From contig CM046350.1 in NCBI GenBank assembly GCA_025403435.1, positions 14,289,612-14,353,611 of the forward strand: 64,000 nt of DNA, in the 5' to 3' direction. The notes beneath the pieces were generated by a model. That model ran no database searches. It was given only the letters and a program-made list of their open reading frames with translations, and was not told the DNA's origin. Both the position numbers and the translations under genes were made by a program. Origin of the DNA: Artocarpus heterophyllus. Its lineage: Eukaryota > Streptophyta > Magnoliopsida > Rosales > Moraceae. Position 1 is the first letter of the stretch. Each line of letters opens with the position of its first letter. Of the stretch, positions 1 to 16,108 are shown in pieces.

Positions 1-1563
1 TCATTCATATATCATTCTTTCATATATCATTCATATATACATTCATCTCAAATAATAAACATAACTCATAATTATTATTCATAACCATAAAAATTGCCAT
101 CACATAAACATGTTATTATGATTTTTCTTAAATCATAAAAATTACCATATGCATATAAAAACAAACCATACATTTTAAACATAAATATCTTTTAAATAAA
201 ACATTTTTGAACAATTAAAATACATATATTTTAATTTAAAACTTCATACTAACATCATATTATCATGCATAAAATTATTTTATTATCATAAAATCATTTA
301 AACATAAATAACAATTCATAAACAAAATCCAAAAATAATGTTGTTCAAATAGTTTTCTTAAAAATAACATAAAATACCTTCATCATATATCATACATGCA
401 CATTCTTGACAACTTTCATGAAAAACATCATATTTACCCCTTGAATATCATTACATTTTTCATACATCAAGATTAAACAGTAATATTTACTGTGAGGGGT
501 AGAAGATAGAAAATTCATATTTCATCATAAAAACACTGAAATAACGTGAAACTTGAAGAAACATTACATAACACATACATGCATATCATATTAAAAATTT
601 ATAACAAATGCAATACCTAAAGAAAGATATTGTAGACGGATTGAGGAGGGGAATTTCTTTTCAAAAACACTGGAAAAAACTAAATTCTTACCTTGAAATT
701 TCTTCTCAAAACCTTTGATTTCAACCAACGGAATATGACTTTTCTTTCAATTTTGTTGTAGAATTTTTTTTTAAGAGAGAAGGAAGTGAAATGCGTGGAG
801 AAGAGAAGAGGAAGAGAAAAGACAAACGTCTCAGAAGTTTGAGAGAGTGAAACGTGAGAATGAGAAAGAAAATGATGAAAAAGGAACGTTAAAAATTTTA
901 ACATAATGAGCATAATTGATGGGAATTCAATTCCCTTCATTAAGTCAGAATTTTCTTACCGTTCTTGGTCCAGAATTCACGTGTAGGTGGAGATGATTGA
1001 GGAAGAGTCAAACAAATCATCAATCTTACCATAATTTGCCCTCTAAAAATAGGAAACCATTTAAAATAACACAAATCAATGCAAAGTCAAACCCCTTATT
1101 TTCTTAACTAATAAAATCATTCCATTAATATGCCAATTAATCACCCATTTAACGTAATTATCTCAGCCATAAATTTGGAGAGATTTCTGCTGACTGCTCG
1201 TCAGTCGTGTTCGGCCTGCCGATTTTCCTCTTCGACCTGCCGATTCCACCAAGTTCGGCCTACCGATGGATTTCTTCGGCCTGCCAGTCTTGGGCAGACT
1301 GTTCGGCCTGCCGAACTATCCTTAAATGCCATACATTAAAACATTCAATTCATCATGCATCATAATTAAACATACATTAAAATAATCATGAACACTTGAG
1401 CACAATGATTCCATGCGGTCGTCACCTGTCATAAAAGTTGACATAAAAGTTAGTAACATTAACATCATATATCTTTACATATAACATAAATTATTGATAA
1501 AATTCCTTAACATCGTTACTAACTTAACGTGATCCGTTACATAAAAAATAGGTGGGTAATACA
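1..1563 (-). mobile_element. Solo LTR A (Ty3/Gypsy-like), truncated by window edge
   Basis: On the minus strand this begins TGTATTACCCACC at 1563, a mutated form of the TGTAACACCC start seen in the related copies at 25466 and 43606. It then follows the same order of landmarks: a gttactaactt block, 'acaggtgac', a palindrome cluster near 1200-1320, and a CT-rich tract before a 'caaggtaag' motif near 700. The 3' end lies off the window. No protein-coding content is seen. It sits head-to-head with copy B and probably inserted into B's 5' end, because B lacks its own first tens of bases here. Confidence 0.65.
1198..1320. repeat. Cluster of TCGGCCTGCCGA palindromes in LTR A
   Basis: Five units of a GC-rich 12-mer with 5-bp arms (TCGGC/GCCGA) around a CT spacer are spaced about 21-27 bp apart. 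Two are exact and the others differ by one to three bases. The cluster stands out sharply from the AT-rich surroundings. Confidence 0.8.
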
Positions 1564-1744
1564 TGACTGATATTTAAAACAATGTTAAGTATTTTCTTTA
1601 TGATATTATGTTGCTGACTATTTTCTTTGAGTATTATGACAGGTGATAGTTACGTGGAATTGATGTGCTCAAGGTGTTCATGTCAATTATGTTGCATACT
1701 TGTTATATATTTAACAATTAGTTAAGATTTTGTTATACTTGAGT

Positions 1745-1835
1745 GTATGCGGCAGTTCGGCAGGCCGATGGAATTTCATCGGCAGACCAGACCTCACAAC
1801 TTCAGTAGGCCGAATAAGGCTGACGATTAGTCTGC
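1745..1835. repeat. 5' palindrome cluster of LTR B (AG-spacer orientation)
   Basis: Several degenerate units of TCGGCAGGCCGA occur here, including one exact copy near 1755. The orientation is opposite to the cluster near the 3' end of the same LTR. Confidence 0.7.
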
Positions 1836-4479
1836 AGACACTCTCCAAAATTTGTGACAATGATGATTATTGATGATTGGATATGATGAGATGATTAATT
1901 CTGATTGATTACCATATTTTTGGCCTTTATCCTTATTTTAGGTAATAGAATATTTGACTTTTGAGATGATTGGATGATTGATGAGGGTTTCCTCTTTTGA
2001 AATTGTAATTTATGGTAACTGAGACAAATTGTTTTGACCTTCTTTTTTTATACTCCTCATCATACACATGAAAGCATATTTTTTGTTTCTTTTTCTTTAA
2101 AATTTTCTGGTCATTTATAGAAAAGACTAATTCTTTAACTTTCACACCATTCCTATTTTGTTTCACGTGTACTTTTTCTCTCTCCCTCAAAAAAAAAAAA
2201 ATCTCTCAATTCTTCTTTCTCTTTTCTTCATGTTTTCTTCCCTTCTCTCCCTCAATTCTCCTGCAAATAATTAAAAGAAATATTGAGTTTTCTTTCGGCA
2301 AATTCGAAGGAAGCTTGTGAAGAAATTGTTTTGAGGTAAGAGACTCTTCTCAGCAATTCTAAAATTTTGATCACCTTGTAAACTGACTACTATATTTTTG
2401 TCTACAAATCTCCATTTGCTCTGAAATTTTTATATGTTATTCATATATGTGTTATGTGCTAACCCTCAAAATTTCACCTTAATTAGATTTTTCTATGCTA
2501 AGATATGAATTTTCTTCTCTCTACCACTCATTGCTAATTAATGCTGATCATTAATGTTATATTTTCTCTATGTTCCGACCCCCATAACTTTGGTTACAAA
2601 TCTCCATTTGCTCTGAAATTTTAATATGATTTTCATGTATATGCTACGTGATGTTGCTTCAAATTTCGTACCATTTGGTGCTGTGTAGTCTGAGATATTA
2701 AATGTTCATGCTCTGCACCTCATAATGAATTGTTGCTGTTTAGTTATGTTGCACAAAAACGTGGTTTTTGTTCAAGGGGCAAATGTGCTTTGATTTTTAC
2801 AAAATTTGGCAAAAATGTTCATGGTTATATTAGGTTGATAATTTCATGGTAATATCATGTGTATGTTGTGAGTTATAAAATTTCTTCTAACTAGGTTTTT
2901 ATGGCTGTGAACTTGCAAACTTTGGACCTCTTGTTTCTCTAACTTTTTATTGTGTCTAAATGATTTAGTTTGGTCACGGGAATTTTTTTTGCAGGGTGTT
3001 ATTATGCATATAGGTTGTCACAAAAATTTTGAGGTCAAAATTTTTTTCATGATATTTTTCTTAAATACTAGTTTGAAAGGTGTTTGCTGCCCATGTTTCT
3101 AAAATCAGTTTTACTACTAATTTCAATTGTGGATTTTGACCTACTCCGATTTTTTTTAAGCCAATTTTTGGATATGTTATAGTTCTATGTGTCTATTATA
3201 TGTGTTAATTTTTGTAGATTTTTCTACAGCATCAATAATGCGATAAATGGACCTAAGTTTAGAGTTGTTCACTGCCTAACTATTGCTGGCAGATTTTGTG
3301 TCATGAATTTATGACTTGTTTTAAATACTAATAGAATTTTTATGACCAACGAAAAATCATAGTAATATGTTTATATGTTAATTTTGTCCTTGCCAAGTTA
3401 GTGCTTGAATTGTGTGCGAATTATGAGATATAGGGCTGTGAATTCATAAGGGTCAAACAACAATTGTAAGGGCAGTTTTGCTGAAATATTTTTTTTAGAA
3501 TTGATAAAATGTGTTTTGAAATTTATGTTCTTAGAGAAGCATGTATGAGTATGTTGTGTGGTATTGGATGATTCTTTGAATGAAAATAAATGTTAATTTT
3601 ATTTTAAATGAATGTATGACATGAACACACTAAGGACTGAGCACATCAAGACCACGGTGGCGTCACCTACAATTAAGGTTGAATAAGGTAAACAGGTAAG
3701 TACATTCTCACCTGCAACATGATGTGGTTTGTGAAAAATTTTGAATTTTTATGCTCATGATGATTTTATGATGATTGTATGACGGTTTAATTAATGAATT
3801 ATTATGAAAGTTTATTCTACAAAAGTCATGCATGTTTTTATAATGACGTATTCAAAGGTATAAAATCATAGATATATGTAAGTATATATGTATCACCTAA
3901 ATAAGTGTTGTACACCCATGTTTATGTTATGTTTATGTAATGATGTCATGTTTGGTTTGGGATTAGCTACCCCTCTTCTCTCATGACGGCACGCCTATGA
4001 TGATGATAATGGTGCAACACTTAGGCCCTTAAAGATAAAACGAACAAAGTTTTAATATGGATAATAAAATGAAAAGATATGTTCTATATGAAACTGTGCT
4101 TAGCACACTATTATGATGATGCTTATGGTAATGATGTTTTATAATGAAGTTCATAAGATGTTTTATTTTGTGACATATGAAATGTACTTACTAAGCTTTT
4201 GCTTACTCAGTTTTACATCATGTTGCAAATAAGGGTAAGAGAATTATGGATTAGGTGGAGGGCAAGGAAGGGCATGTGAGCTATGTAGGATGGATTGAAA
4301 ATAGAACACGCCAAAGAAGTTTTAAAAACTTATAAACTATGTTTTGCTTTCTGAGTATGTTTATTTGAATAGTCCTAAAGATTTGAACTATGTCTCTTTA
4401 ACTTTATAGTATTATTATTTGTCTTCCGTATTTTGAAATATTGAGACTTATTTTAAATTAAAAATTTTGTTTTAATAAT

Positions 4480-4655
4480 AGATCGGCTTGCTGATCATTA
4501 TTGGTCGGTTTGTCGTTGCAATAATCGGCCTGCCGCTCTTAGCGATTTCAAAACCCTGATTTGCAAAGCCTTGGGCGGCATGCCAGTGGTCGAAGTTCTG
4601 ACTGCCAGTCAAGTTTGGCCTGCCGAGGTCTGAAGTTTGGCCTGCCAAACTATGT
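4480..4655. repeat. 3' palindrome cluster of LTR B (CT-spacer orientation)
   Basis: Units such as TCGGCCTGCCGC, GGCCTGCCGA and GGCCTGCCAA recur. This is the reverse-orientation partner of the 1745-1835 cluster. Confidence 0.7.
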
Positions 4656-4929
4656 AAGCATATTTTAAAAGTTGTGTTGACTTTTATTCAAATTATGGTT
4701 CTTTTGTTTTGGTGTGATAAACTATTTAAGGAATGTTTATAATTAAGTAGTTTGTTAAAAAAAAGTATGCATGGATCCTGGGGTATGTTTTCAAATTTAT
4801 GATTTTATTTAAAATAGTTTATCTTAAATAACAGTAACAAGAATAAATGTAACGATATCTGTGATGTCCATAAGAGGGCATTACAAAAAGGGCAATTTTG
4901 GAACAAACTTAGACTCAAAATTGAATTAA

Positions 4930-5215
4930 GATCGCAATGGCACCTAGGCGCCAGGATTGTAGCACCTAGGCACTACACTGCCTGTTAGAAATCTTTTCAA
5001 ACTAGCGTCTAGGCGTTATTACTGTAGCGTCTAGGCTTCGAAGTAGCACATAGATGCCAAGATTGTAGCACCTAGGCGCTACACTTTTGCTTGGTCTCTT
5101 TCACAAAATGGCACCTAGGTGCCTAGGTTATGACGCTTGGGCGCTATGCTCTCAGGTTTTTGTATGGAGTTTTATCTGCAAGAGCGCCTAGGCGCCCATA
5201 AGTTGGTGTCTAGGC
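4930..5215. repeat. Cluster of GCACCTAGGCGC-type palindromes
   Basis: About eight diverged copies of a GC-rich palindromic word (forms of GCACCTAGGCGC and GCGTCTAGGCG) are interspersed with 'tgtagc' in AT-rich DNA. It resembles the palindrome clusters of the neighbouring LTRs but the word is unrelated. It probably belongs to another LTR whose ends I cannot place. No gene is seen from 4886 to 5667. Confidence 0.6.
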
Positions 5216-5667
5216 TTTATTTTGTCCCCGAGTCTAATTTCGCTCATTTTTTAGTCCGTTTTGCCCCACACTTTGCCAATATGCATCTTTTTTCTCAAAA
5301 TCTACAAAAAAGCATAAGCACTATCAAATTCCTATAAATTGCTCAAAACTAACAAAAATATTAAGTGAAAATTATCTAATTAAGTAACCTAAAACTAATT
5401 TATCAGTTCTTGTAGGAGATCTTGACAGCCCAAGGCCTGAAGATGAGATCAATGAAAAGCCTAACTTGGCCCATTGGTCTCAAACGGAGTGGGAGTCGAG
5501 ATGATCGATTGACCTAGCCACTCTAGGATGAGGACAAGCTTATACAAGCTTTTTGTCATCTGCCCATTATTGCACGTATCATTCCAAGAAGAACATACAA
5601 GAATGGCTAAGATCAGTAGTTGAAATAGTGCGTTTGAAATTAAGACCACTAGCATGGGACTCAATAC

Positions 5668-6484
5668 TAGGGGTGAACGGCGGGCGGTTTGATGGTTTTT
5701 GGGTGGGTGCGGTGCCGTTTTTTTGGATGACGGGTTGGCGATTAACCAACCCGCAAACCTCCCACCACATGACGGGCGGTTTTGGTTTGGTTTTGGGTGG
5801 TTGCGGGCGAGTGCGGGCGGGTTGAGGCGATTTAGACATATGCTATTGCCCAATGTAATTTTTTGGACCTTTTTTTTAGAAAGTGAAGAAAATTTGTAGA
5901 AAATATAAGATGATAATACATAAAGCATTCCCAACAAGTTTGATGCTTAAAGACAGTGACCATATTCAAAAGTACAAATTAAGAAACATAAGCATTCACT
6001 GCAATAAGAAACATCAACTACATAAAAAGTGATGAACAAAGTCAAGAGTCCATAAAGATTAAAGTCTATTCACTGGGTTCGAAAATAATAGAATGCTACA
6101 AATGAAATGATGAACAAAGTCAAGTGTTCTTTTTCTTTTAGGGCTTTTTCTACTAACTTACTTGATTTGAATTTTGATCACTTCACAAAATAATAGGAGA
6201 ATTTCCAGTTTCTAATATGTCAAGAGGCAGCCGAGCCCATGCTTGAAATGTTGGATTGTTCAATCATCTCTAAAATAAGAACAAAATCAAATAAATGATA
6301 AGTTTTTTTAAAAATATATATAGGCGGGCGGGTGCGGGTTGAACCCACCCTCAAAAACTTAAAACCAAACCCACCCATCGAATATATTGGTGGGTGGGTT
6401 GCTAACATAAACCCGCTTTTTTTGAGATGGGCGGACACGGGCGCGGGCGGTTGACGGGTGCGGGGTGGTTTTTGTACAGCCCTA
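5668..6484. mobile_element. Non-autonomous hAT-like DNA transposon (817 bp)
   Basis: The left end reads TAGGGGTGAAC and the right end, inverted, reads TAGGGCTGTAC, giving short imperfect terminal inverted repeats. It is flanked by an 8-bp duplication, CTCAATAC at 5660-5667 and CTCGATAC at 6485-6492 (7 of 8 bases match), the size typical of hAT elements. Both ends have GC-rich subterminal repeats (gggcgggtgcggg forms). The overlapping open frames inside are low-complexity by-products of those repeats. No transposase is visible. Confidence 0.72.
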
Positions 6485-6492
6485 CTCGATAC

Positions 6493-6894
6493 ACTCTTCG
6501 TATGTGCAAAGGCACCATGGACAAAGGGAATGGGCTAGAACAAAACACGAAGATTCTTGTCCCATTAGTAATATTCTAATCATTTTTAATAATAATGTAG
6601 AACTATATAAAAGGGAGATATAGAAAAGAAGGGGGGGAGGTGGGCTCTTCTCTCCCCCTGGATAAAAAAAAAAAACACATAATCTCTATTTTTTGTTTCT
6701 ACAAATTGAGAATGTATTGTACGAATTCTTGAAAAGGAAAATACAGTGGATGTAGCTCATTAAATAGTGAACAACTATAAATTTGTGTGTCCTATACTTA
6801 CTTTCATCTTTTCATTTTATTTTTATTGTATTAATCCGTGAGAACTATGAGTGATTTGTGAGTATTATTAGTTGACTTTTTTCCATCGTCAACA
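6493..6894 (+). repeat. Probable 3' part of a Gypsy 5' LTR
   Basis: The stretch has a TATA-like ctatataaaaggg near 6604, a G-rich leader, and ends in ..GTCAACA just before a primer-binding-like TTGGCACTAGAAAGAGGG at about 6896. That layout matches the LTR/PBS junction of Tat/Ogre-type Gypsy elements. The LTR start is not identified; the hAT-like element may have inserted in it. No matching 3' LTR is seen after 9450. Confidence 0.45.
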
Positions 6895-9450
6895 ATTGGC
6901 ACTAGAAAGAGGGCCTTCATCTTTTAAGGACAAACCACCATCATCATCATGTTGACCACCTACACCAACAGTAGTGAAGCTAACACAAATAACTCTATCA
7001 CACAAGGAGGTGACAAATAAGTTAGAGGCAGCACCAGAGGATCTAATAGAGGCAGACAACCTTTATGAACAACCTTGCTAGAACAAAAGATGGATAGAAT
7101 GAGTGGACTACTCAAAAAAATTTTGGCAGCCCTAGATGGCACTCAAGATCAAAGTGGTAACTCTTCAGGTGATGACCCCAAAGACCAAGCGAATCATACT
7201 AGTAGCCAAAATAAAGGATAGTGAGGTAACCCTGAAGGAATCGGCAAGACTAAGGGTGGCTAACGGGAAGGGCTAATTCATTAGGTAGCTGAGAACGAAG
7301 AATGAGAGTAGATTAGGCTCAGGTTCAGGAAGCAAGCCAACCAATTCAACAAAGACAAAACACAGGTCTATCTCTACCCCCAGACGTGATGTTAGACCAG
7401 ATGCAGCCTCAGTGTGGACCGTGGCCGACCTAAGGGACCAACTCTAGATAAGAGATTTGAGGAACCACCTATGCATGAGGACAGCTATCTCAATGGGAAA
7501 TTTCCATAATACGATCGACCAACCAGTTGTTGACCAACCATTAAATAACCTATAGGTCAACCTTAACTTGATAGCTCAACAAATAAACCAACAAATCCAA
7601 GCAGTGATGGGACTTCCCATGGGCCATGTTGAAAGTCTAGAAGATAAGCTCGATGTTCACCATGGGAGAAAATAGCGTACACCACTCTATTTGCACAATG
7701 CATTATGGATCCACCTCTCCTGGAAAAGTTTAAACCTCCACAGATGACGCCTTATGAAGGACTCTTATACCCTAATGACCACATTTAAAATTGTGAATCA
7801 TATATGGAACTTTATAGAATCATACAAGAAGTTATATATAGGGCCTTCAGTCAGACCCTCTCGGGATCCACAGAAAGGTGGTTTAAGGCGTTGAAGACAA
7901 GAAGCATAACATGCTTTCAAGACTTAAAGGTAGCTTTCCTCAACTAGTTTGTAGAGGTGAGGTCCCTACTACTAGTTAAAGAGAAGCTGAGCTTCCTTAC
8001 CCAGGGGCCGAGTGAACCTTTTAAGGATTAGCTCGTGAGGTTTATGAAGGAGGTGGCTGCGATGGGAGGAATTTTGGAAGATGTTGCCCTAATGGGAGCT
8101 CTAAGCAGTATGCGGATTGATATCCCCTTTAGGGATGATCTTGACCACAAGGGACCCAAAATGTATAGGGAATTCCTTGAAAGGGCTAGGGCTATATCAA
8201 CTAGGAAGAGTTCAAAGGTTTAGCCTTCAGGAAAATGATAGGAAGCAGTAGTGCTAACACTCAAATACCAAGCAATGGAAGGAAAAAAATAGGCAACCCT
8301 CAAGGGCATGATGGCTCACGGTTATCAGTCTATGACTTTTGCCAACCCCTTTGGCGGGTTGTCATCACGGATAACGCCAATCAGCAGAGGCAAGAAGACA
8401 GCAGAGGTTAGCTTTGGCAAAGGTATGACAACTACCATGGCTTCACGGCCTCTATAGATGATATCCATCAAATTAGTGACCAACCCTATCTTCAGCGTCC
8501 TCCCCCAATGTGCTCTTGCCCAAAAAAGTGCAATTAGACTAAGTATTATAGGTTCTATGGCCCTGTGGGGCACTACACCAATGAATTCATTAGCTTAAAG
8601 GATAAGATAGAGAGGCTAATAAAGGAAGGACAACTGCAAGAGTATGGACCAACAGGAACAAAAGGAATGATAGAGGAAAGGTCGTGCACACAACCAAAAT
8701 AATGACAGATTACAACATGAAGGGGACTAGAGAGCAAATGAGGATAACACACCCGTAGGAGTAATCCATACCATCTTTGGGGGACCACACCCTAGGGGAG
8801 ACTCCAAGAGATCTCAAAAGAACGATGCTTGAAAAGAAGAGAGAAGTCAAAGCATAGGTGTTGAAACATGTCAACAAGCTGGCTTGCTAAGGCTCTGAGG
8901 TATGAAAAAAAAAGAGATAATTTTCTCAGAAGCAAATGCCCATGGGGTCCATTTCCTCAAAATGATGCCTTCATGATCGAGGCTATGATTGGGAACTATT
9001 CTGTATGCTGGATCCTAGTAGGCAATGGTTGCTTCTTCAACATTATCTATGCATAAAGCCTGAGCAAGATAGGAATTTCTTTGGACCAGACGAAGCCAAA
9101 TTCTCGGCCATTGTACGAGGTTCACTGGGGATAGCATAATACCCGAAGGGATAATCACACTACTAACTTTAATAGGGGAGAAGCCAAAAATAATTATATC
9201 AAACTTCTTGGTAATAAAAGGTGGAGACCAGTATAATGCAGTGGTAGAGAGGCTGACAATGAGGGCCTTGAAAGCTATAACATCCATCTATCGCCAAAAA
9301 GTGAAGTTTCCTATCTCTAAGGGGTGGGTGAGATGAGAGGAAACCCGTATGAGTCCAGACCAATCTACTCTGATGTTATCCATGCTTATGCCAACTCCCA
9401 AAGGATGGAGATTAGAATGGTGCATGGGTGTCACTTTTAAAAGAAAAAGG
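6895..9450 (+). pseudogene. Decayed Ty3/Gypsy (Tat-like) gag-protease remnant
   Basis: After the PBS-like site a leader leads into a gag-like region from about 7700. Readable pieces include FKPPQMTPYEG, a tract resembling 'RAF..TL.G....WF..L' (7830-7900), 'FLTQGPSEPFKD' (about 7990), and a longer open stretch 8035-8223. Further on, 'YYRFYGPVGHYTNEFISLKDKI' (about 8540-8600) corresponds to the segment before the pol part, and a protease-like stretch (8930-9400) follows in which the expected DGGSS active-site motif reads VGNGC. Many stops and frame changes interrupt it, and no reverse transcriptase or integrase follows. This is an old, non-functional fragment. Lineage assignment rests on remembered family features. 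Confidence 0.7.
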
Positions 9451-11698
9451 GAAGAAAATTTTCATTAAATGCTCACCATACTTTGCCCCATTCTTTCTAT
9501 CATTCAATGTCAGATTTTCTCTTTGTCATGGAACTTTACCTACAAGATCCTACGATTTAGGGAAAGTAATTACAATTTCTTCTGGTTGAGGGAGACTAAC
9601 TATTTGTTAGGAAATTTTGGTACTTTCAAGTTTGCTCAACATAGTTTAAGACTAATATCTGCATTAGTTAATACCAGTAGAATTTTAAATCGCATGATAA
9701 AACTAAATTGTTTTTAATTCTAAAATCATTCTTAGACTACATAAATGTAAACTTAAAATTTTTCTATACTCTACCTCGATATTGACATATTCTCAACAAC
9801 GTCTATTCCTGAACTTGAATAGCATTTTCACTGAAAATGCTACTTGCATAACTTCAAAATTTAACTAAAAGACAATTAAGATTTATTTTGCATTAGAGTA
9901 TTTTGCAATACACTACTGACATCATACTGCATTAGAAAATTTGTATAATTTAAAATTCTCAAGTTATCTATAGATTGAAATTTATTCGGTGGAAATTATC
10001 AACCAAATCATTCGATCATGAAAGTTAATAGCTTTAACTTTACTATTTTTTTTTTATAGAATTTTAGAATATTTATATGAATTCCATAAATCCATCGGTC
10101 ACAAAAATCACACATTATATTTTTCCAGGAAAATCTTTGACTTAGATATGTAAATTATATTATTTAATTCTAGGATCTTTTTAGTCATTAAAAAAAAAAA
10201 AGAATAGCTAAGCATAGTCGTAAAAAAAGGTGTAAAGGGGAAAAAGAAAGAAAAAATTAATTAATAGAAAGGAAAAGAAAAAGTAGAAAAAGAAAAAACA
10301 AAAGAAGCAAAGCTTTAAACGGTTTCGTTTTAGACAACCATAAAGGGAATAGTGGAACTCACATCCACTCTTTTACTATATCTAAAGATATAATATATTT
10401 AGAGTGGCAACACCTTAATATATGAGAGGATTTTTCTATAGGTGGGTGTCAACCTAGTTGATCGTACAGAACACGCTGCAGGGATACGACTAGCCCTTTG
10501 GGAACTCAATTTCTTTACTGCCCTTTCGATTGTCGTTTGTTTTAGTACTGTTATAATTTCCATTTTATGGTGTTTTGTGTTTTGTCCTTATTGTCTTAAC
10601 GCCATCTTAAGTCTTTTAGAAAGACTTGTTGGTACTGGGACCTGCTTGGAAATTATGCACAAGATGACCTTTGTTGCTTTGTTAGCTCGTCTTCTCTCTG
10701 GAATGAAACAGTAAAGTGCAATATAATTTGGAGTGAGATTTGTCCATATTCTCATCTCCTTGTTGAGATTTGTTCCCTTGATTAGAACGTTGCGTCGTAA
10801 GGGCTCCTTTGACATTTGCTCATCCCTCTTACTTTCAAAAATAAACTGTTTAATTTCTGGAAGTAATTAAATTCCGACAAGAATGACACTGAAGCGAAGC
10901 CGCCATTTATGAATGAAAGGTAAAACAAAAATAGATAGATGATATTTTTGCCTTTCTAAAACTTTTTATGTGCAAGGTAAGAACGCCAAGACGATCTAGC
11001 TCTAAAAACGTCGTTATAGGAATAAATACAATTGTGACTGATTATCATCTCTCTCTCTCTCTCTCTCTCTTATAATGAATAGAAGGAACAACGAGTATCA
11101 ATGAAAGTTAATTATATCTCAGCTAGCTAGATTGACACCTGATAGTATATTTAAGAAAACAAAATTGCCAAAAATTCGACGGTGGTAATGACAATATGAA
11201 CATCCCTTTTTCCATTGTCGGAGCTTTAGTTCTAACTACAAAAATAACATTTTTATTTCTTGCGCAATGCAATATATCATCGTTGGTAGTTATTACTGTA
11301 CTTTTTTGACTAATAGTTACTTTACACCCACTAATCAGAGCACAAAGTCCCACGCAGTCTTCTATTTTAATCTCTAACTAGATTGGAAACCAATTGTGAT
11401 AGTCATCCCTGATGATGTTTGGCATCTTCTTGATTTTATTCCATAAATCGTTCTCGGAAATCAGTACAGTTTCTGATGATATGCAGCCACTTTAACGTAG
11501 TAATTAGAAGGAAACAGTTAAGTAGTTCTGTTATTAATTAAAACATAAAATTAGATATTTAAATGCCAACAAAAAAAAATGAGGACCTAAGTGCAACACG
11601 AATATTAATTTTCGGACTAGTTGCACAAATAAAGGCTAAAAAAAGGTATAGATTATTGTCTAAAACACAACTCTAGAGAGCTTCCGCCGTGTCGATGA
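9451..11698. other. Intergenic stretch downstream of gene 1
   Basis: AT-rich, with poly-A/T runs near 10180-10310 and a (CT)n microsatellite at 11047-11070. A slightly GC-richer patch at 10440-10720 has an open frame with no recognisable domain. I find no supported gene or transposon boundary. Confidence 0.5.
11047..11070. repeat. (CT)n microsatellite
   Basis: Uninterrupted CT dinucleotide run of about twelve units. Confidence 0.9.
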
Positions 11699-15186
<3,488 letters not shown>

Positions 15187-16108
15187 TTTTGTTAGCCCGG
15201 CAAGCTTAATAGTCAACTGATAACCGAAGTACTTTGTGATTATTGATTGAATTTTGTGGGAGTCAGCATTAAGAGACTCAGAGCAATGCTAACAAGTTTT
15301 ACAAGTCTATTCTGCGAAGGAGTTATACATGAGAACTTATAGATGCATAAACACAAATAAGAATATGAACATGTTACATATTTTATGAGACATACTAGGA
15401 ATTTGTTAAAAGAAAATTGAAACAACCCAATTTTTTATTTTTTATTTTTTTCAGGAGAAAACTAAGTCATAGACAAAAGTTCAGCAACAGGAGCAGAGGC
15501 CGTATTAAGCCGCGGGATATTATTGTCTGGAGGGCAGCGGGCATTTACTAGGCTTTCTTTTTTCACAGGAGAGGGCCCCCTTCTTGTGGAAAATAATTAT
15601 GACAAGCACTTCTCAGGCCCTCAGGGTTGTATTTTAAGCCCCACAAAAAAAAAAAAAAAAAATCCGTCATGATTCTGACAGATTTTTTTGACCAGATGAT
15701 AGAACAGATTTGTTAGATTGTTTTATTCTAAATTGTTGTTTTTCTTTCCTTCTTTTTCAACAAATTTAGGTGCAGAGTTTTGTTCTACGGTCTTTAATTA
15801 ACAAGTTGAAAAAAAGTAACAGTAATATAGCGACATTCTTTTTCTTTTTTTTTTTTTACTTTGTGGTAGGAAACTCAAACTTTTTTTCTTTTGATGGAGT
15901 TAGGTGTCGTTAAAAATAGCAACTGAGATATTAATGAATGGCTTATGACTAACAAAATCCAGGATACATAAACAATCCAAAGTGAATACAAACATGGCTA
16001 TACCAAAATCTCAACTTAACTCCCAAGCTAATTAGCCCAGACATTACTAATTAATTAAGTGCCCACGAACCAAAAACAATATAAACAAGCGTCTTATCCA
16101 CGATGAGG
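15187..16108. other. Upstream region of gene 1
   Basis: AT-rich 5' flank with poly-A/T runs near 15644 and 15845. A W-box core (TTGACC) is present at 15688-15693, a weak hint of WRKY regulation as is common for defence-related RLKs. Nothing else is recognised. Confidence 0.35.

Larger units (their letters stand above)
1564..4885 (+). mobile_element. Solo LTR B (Ty3/Gypsy-like), 5' end interrupted
   Basis: The 3' end reads GAGGGCATTACA at 4885, matching the family terminus. Internal landmarks match copies C and D: 'acaggtgat' near 1640, a palindrome cluster at 1745-1835, 'gtaagtacattctcacctgc' near 3697, 'ctcatgacggcacgccta' near 3980, and 'atgttgcaaataagggtaag' near 4215. The start lacks the TGTAACACCC terminus and joins directly to LTR A, so A probably inserted into B. 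There is no coding content, and no second LTR or internal domain is visible, so it is called solo. Confidence 0.65.

Noticed and set aside
680..940. Open frame of 86 codons on the minus strand
   Set aside because: Low-complexity Phe/Ser/Leu translation of a purine-rich tract inside solo LTR A.
1198..1320. CRISPR-like regular repeat array
   Set aside because: Units are 12 bp, degenerate, and the spacers are not unique protospacer-like. The context is a plant LTR.
5461..5937. Overlapping open frames on both strands
   Set aside because: They arise from GC-rich subterminal repeats of the hAT-like element and have no domain.
10442..10714. Open frame of 90 codons with hydrophobic stretches
   Set aside because: No recognisable domain, unlike any neighbour, and no splice context. 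The 'gtgtcaacctagttg' start hints at a SINE box A, but no box B follows.
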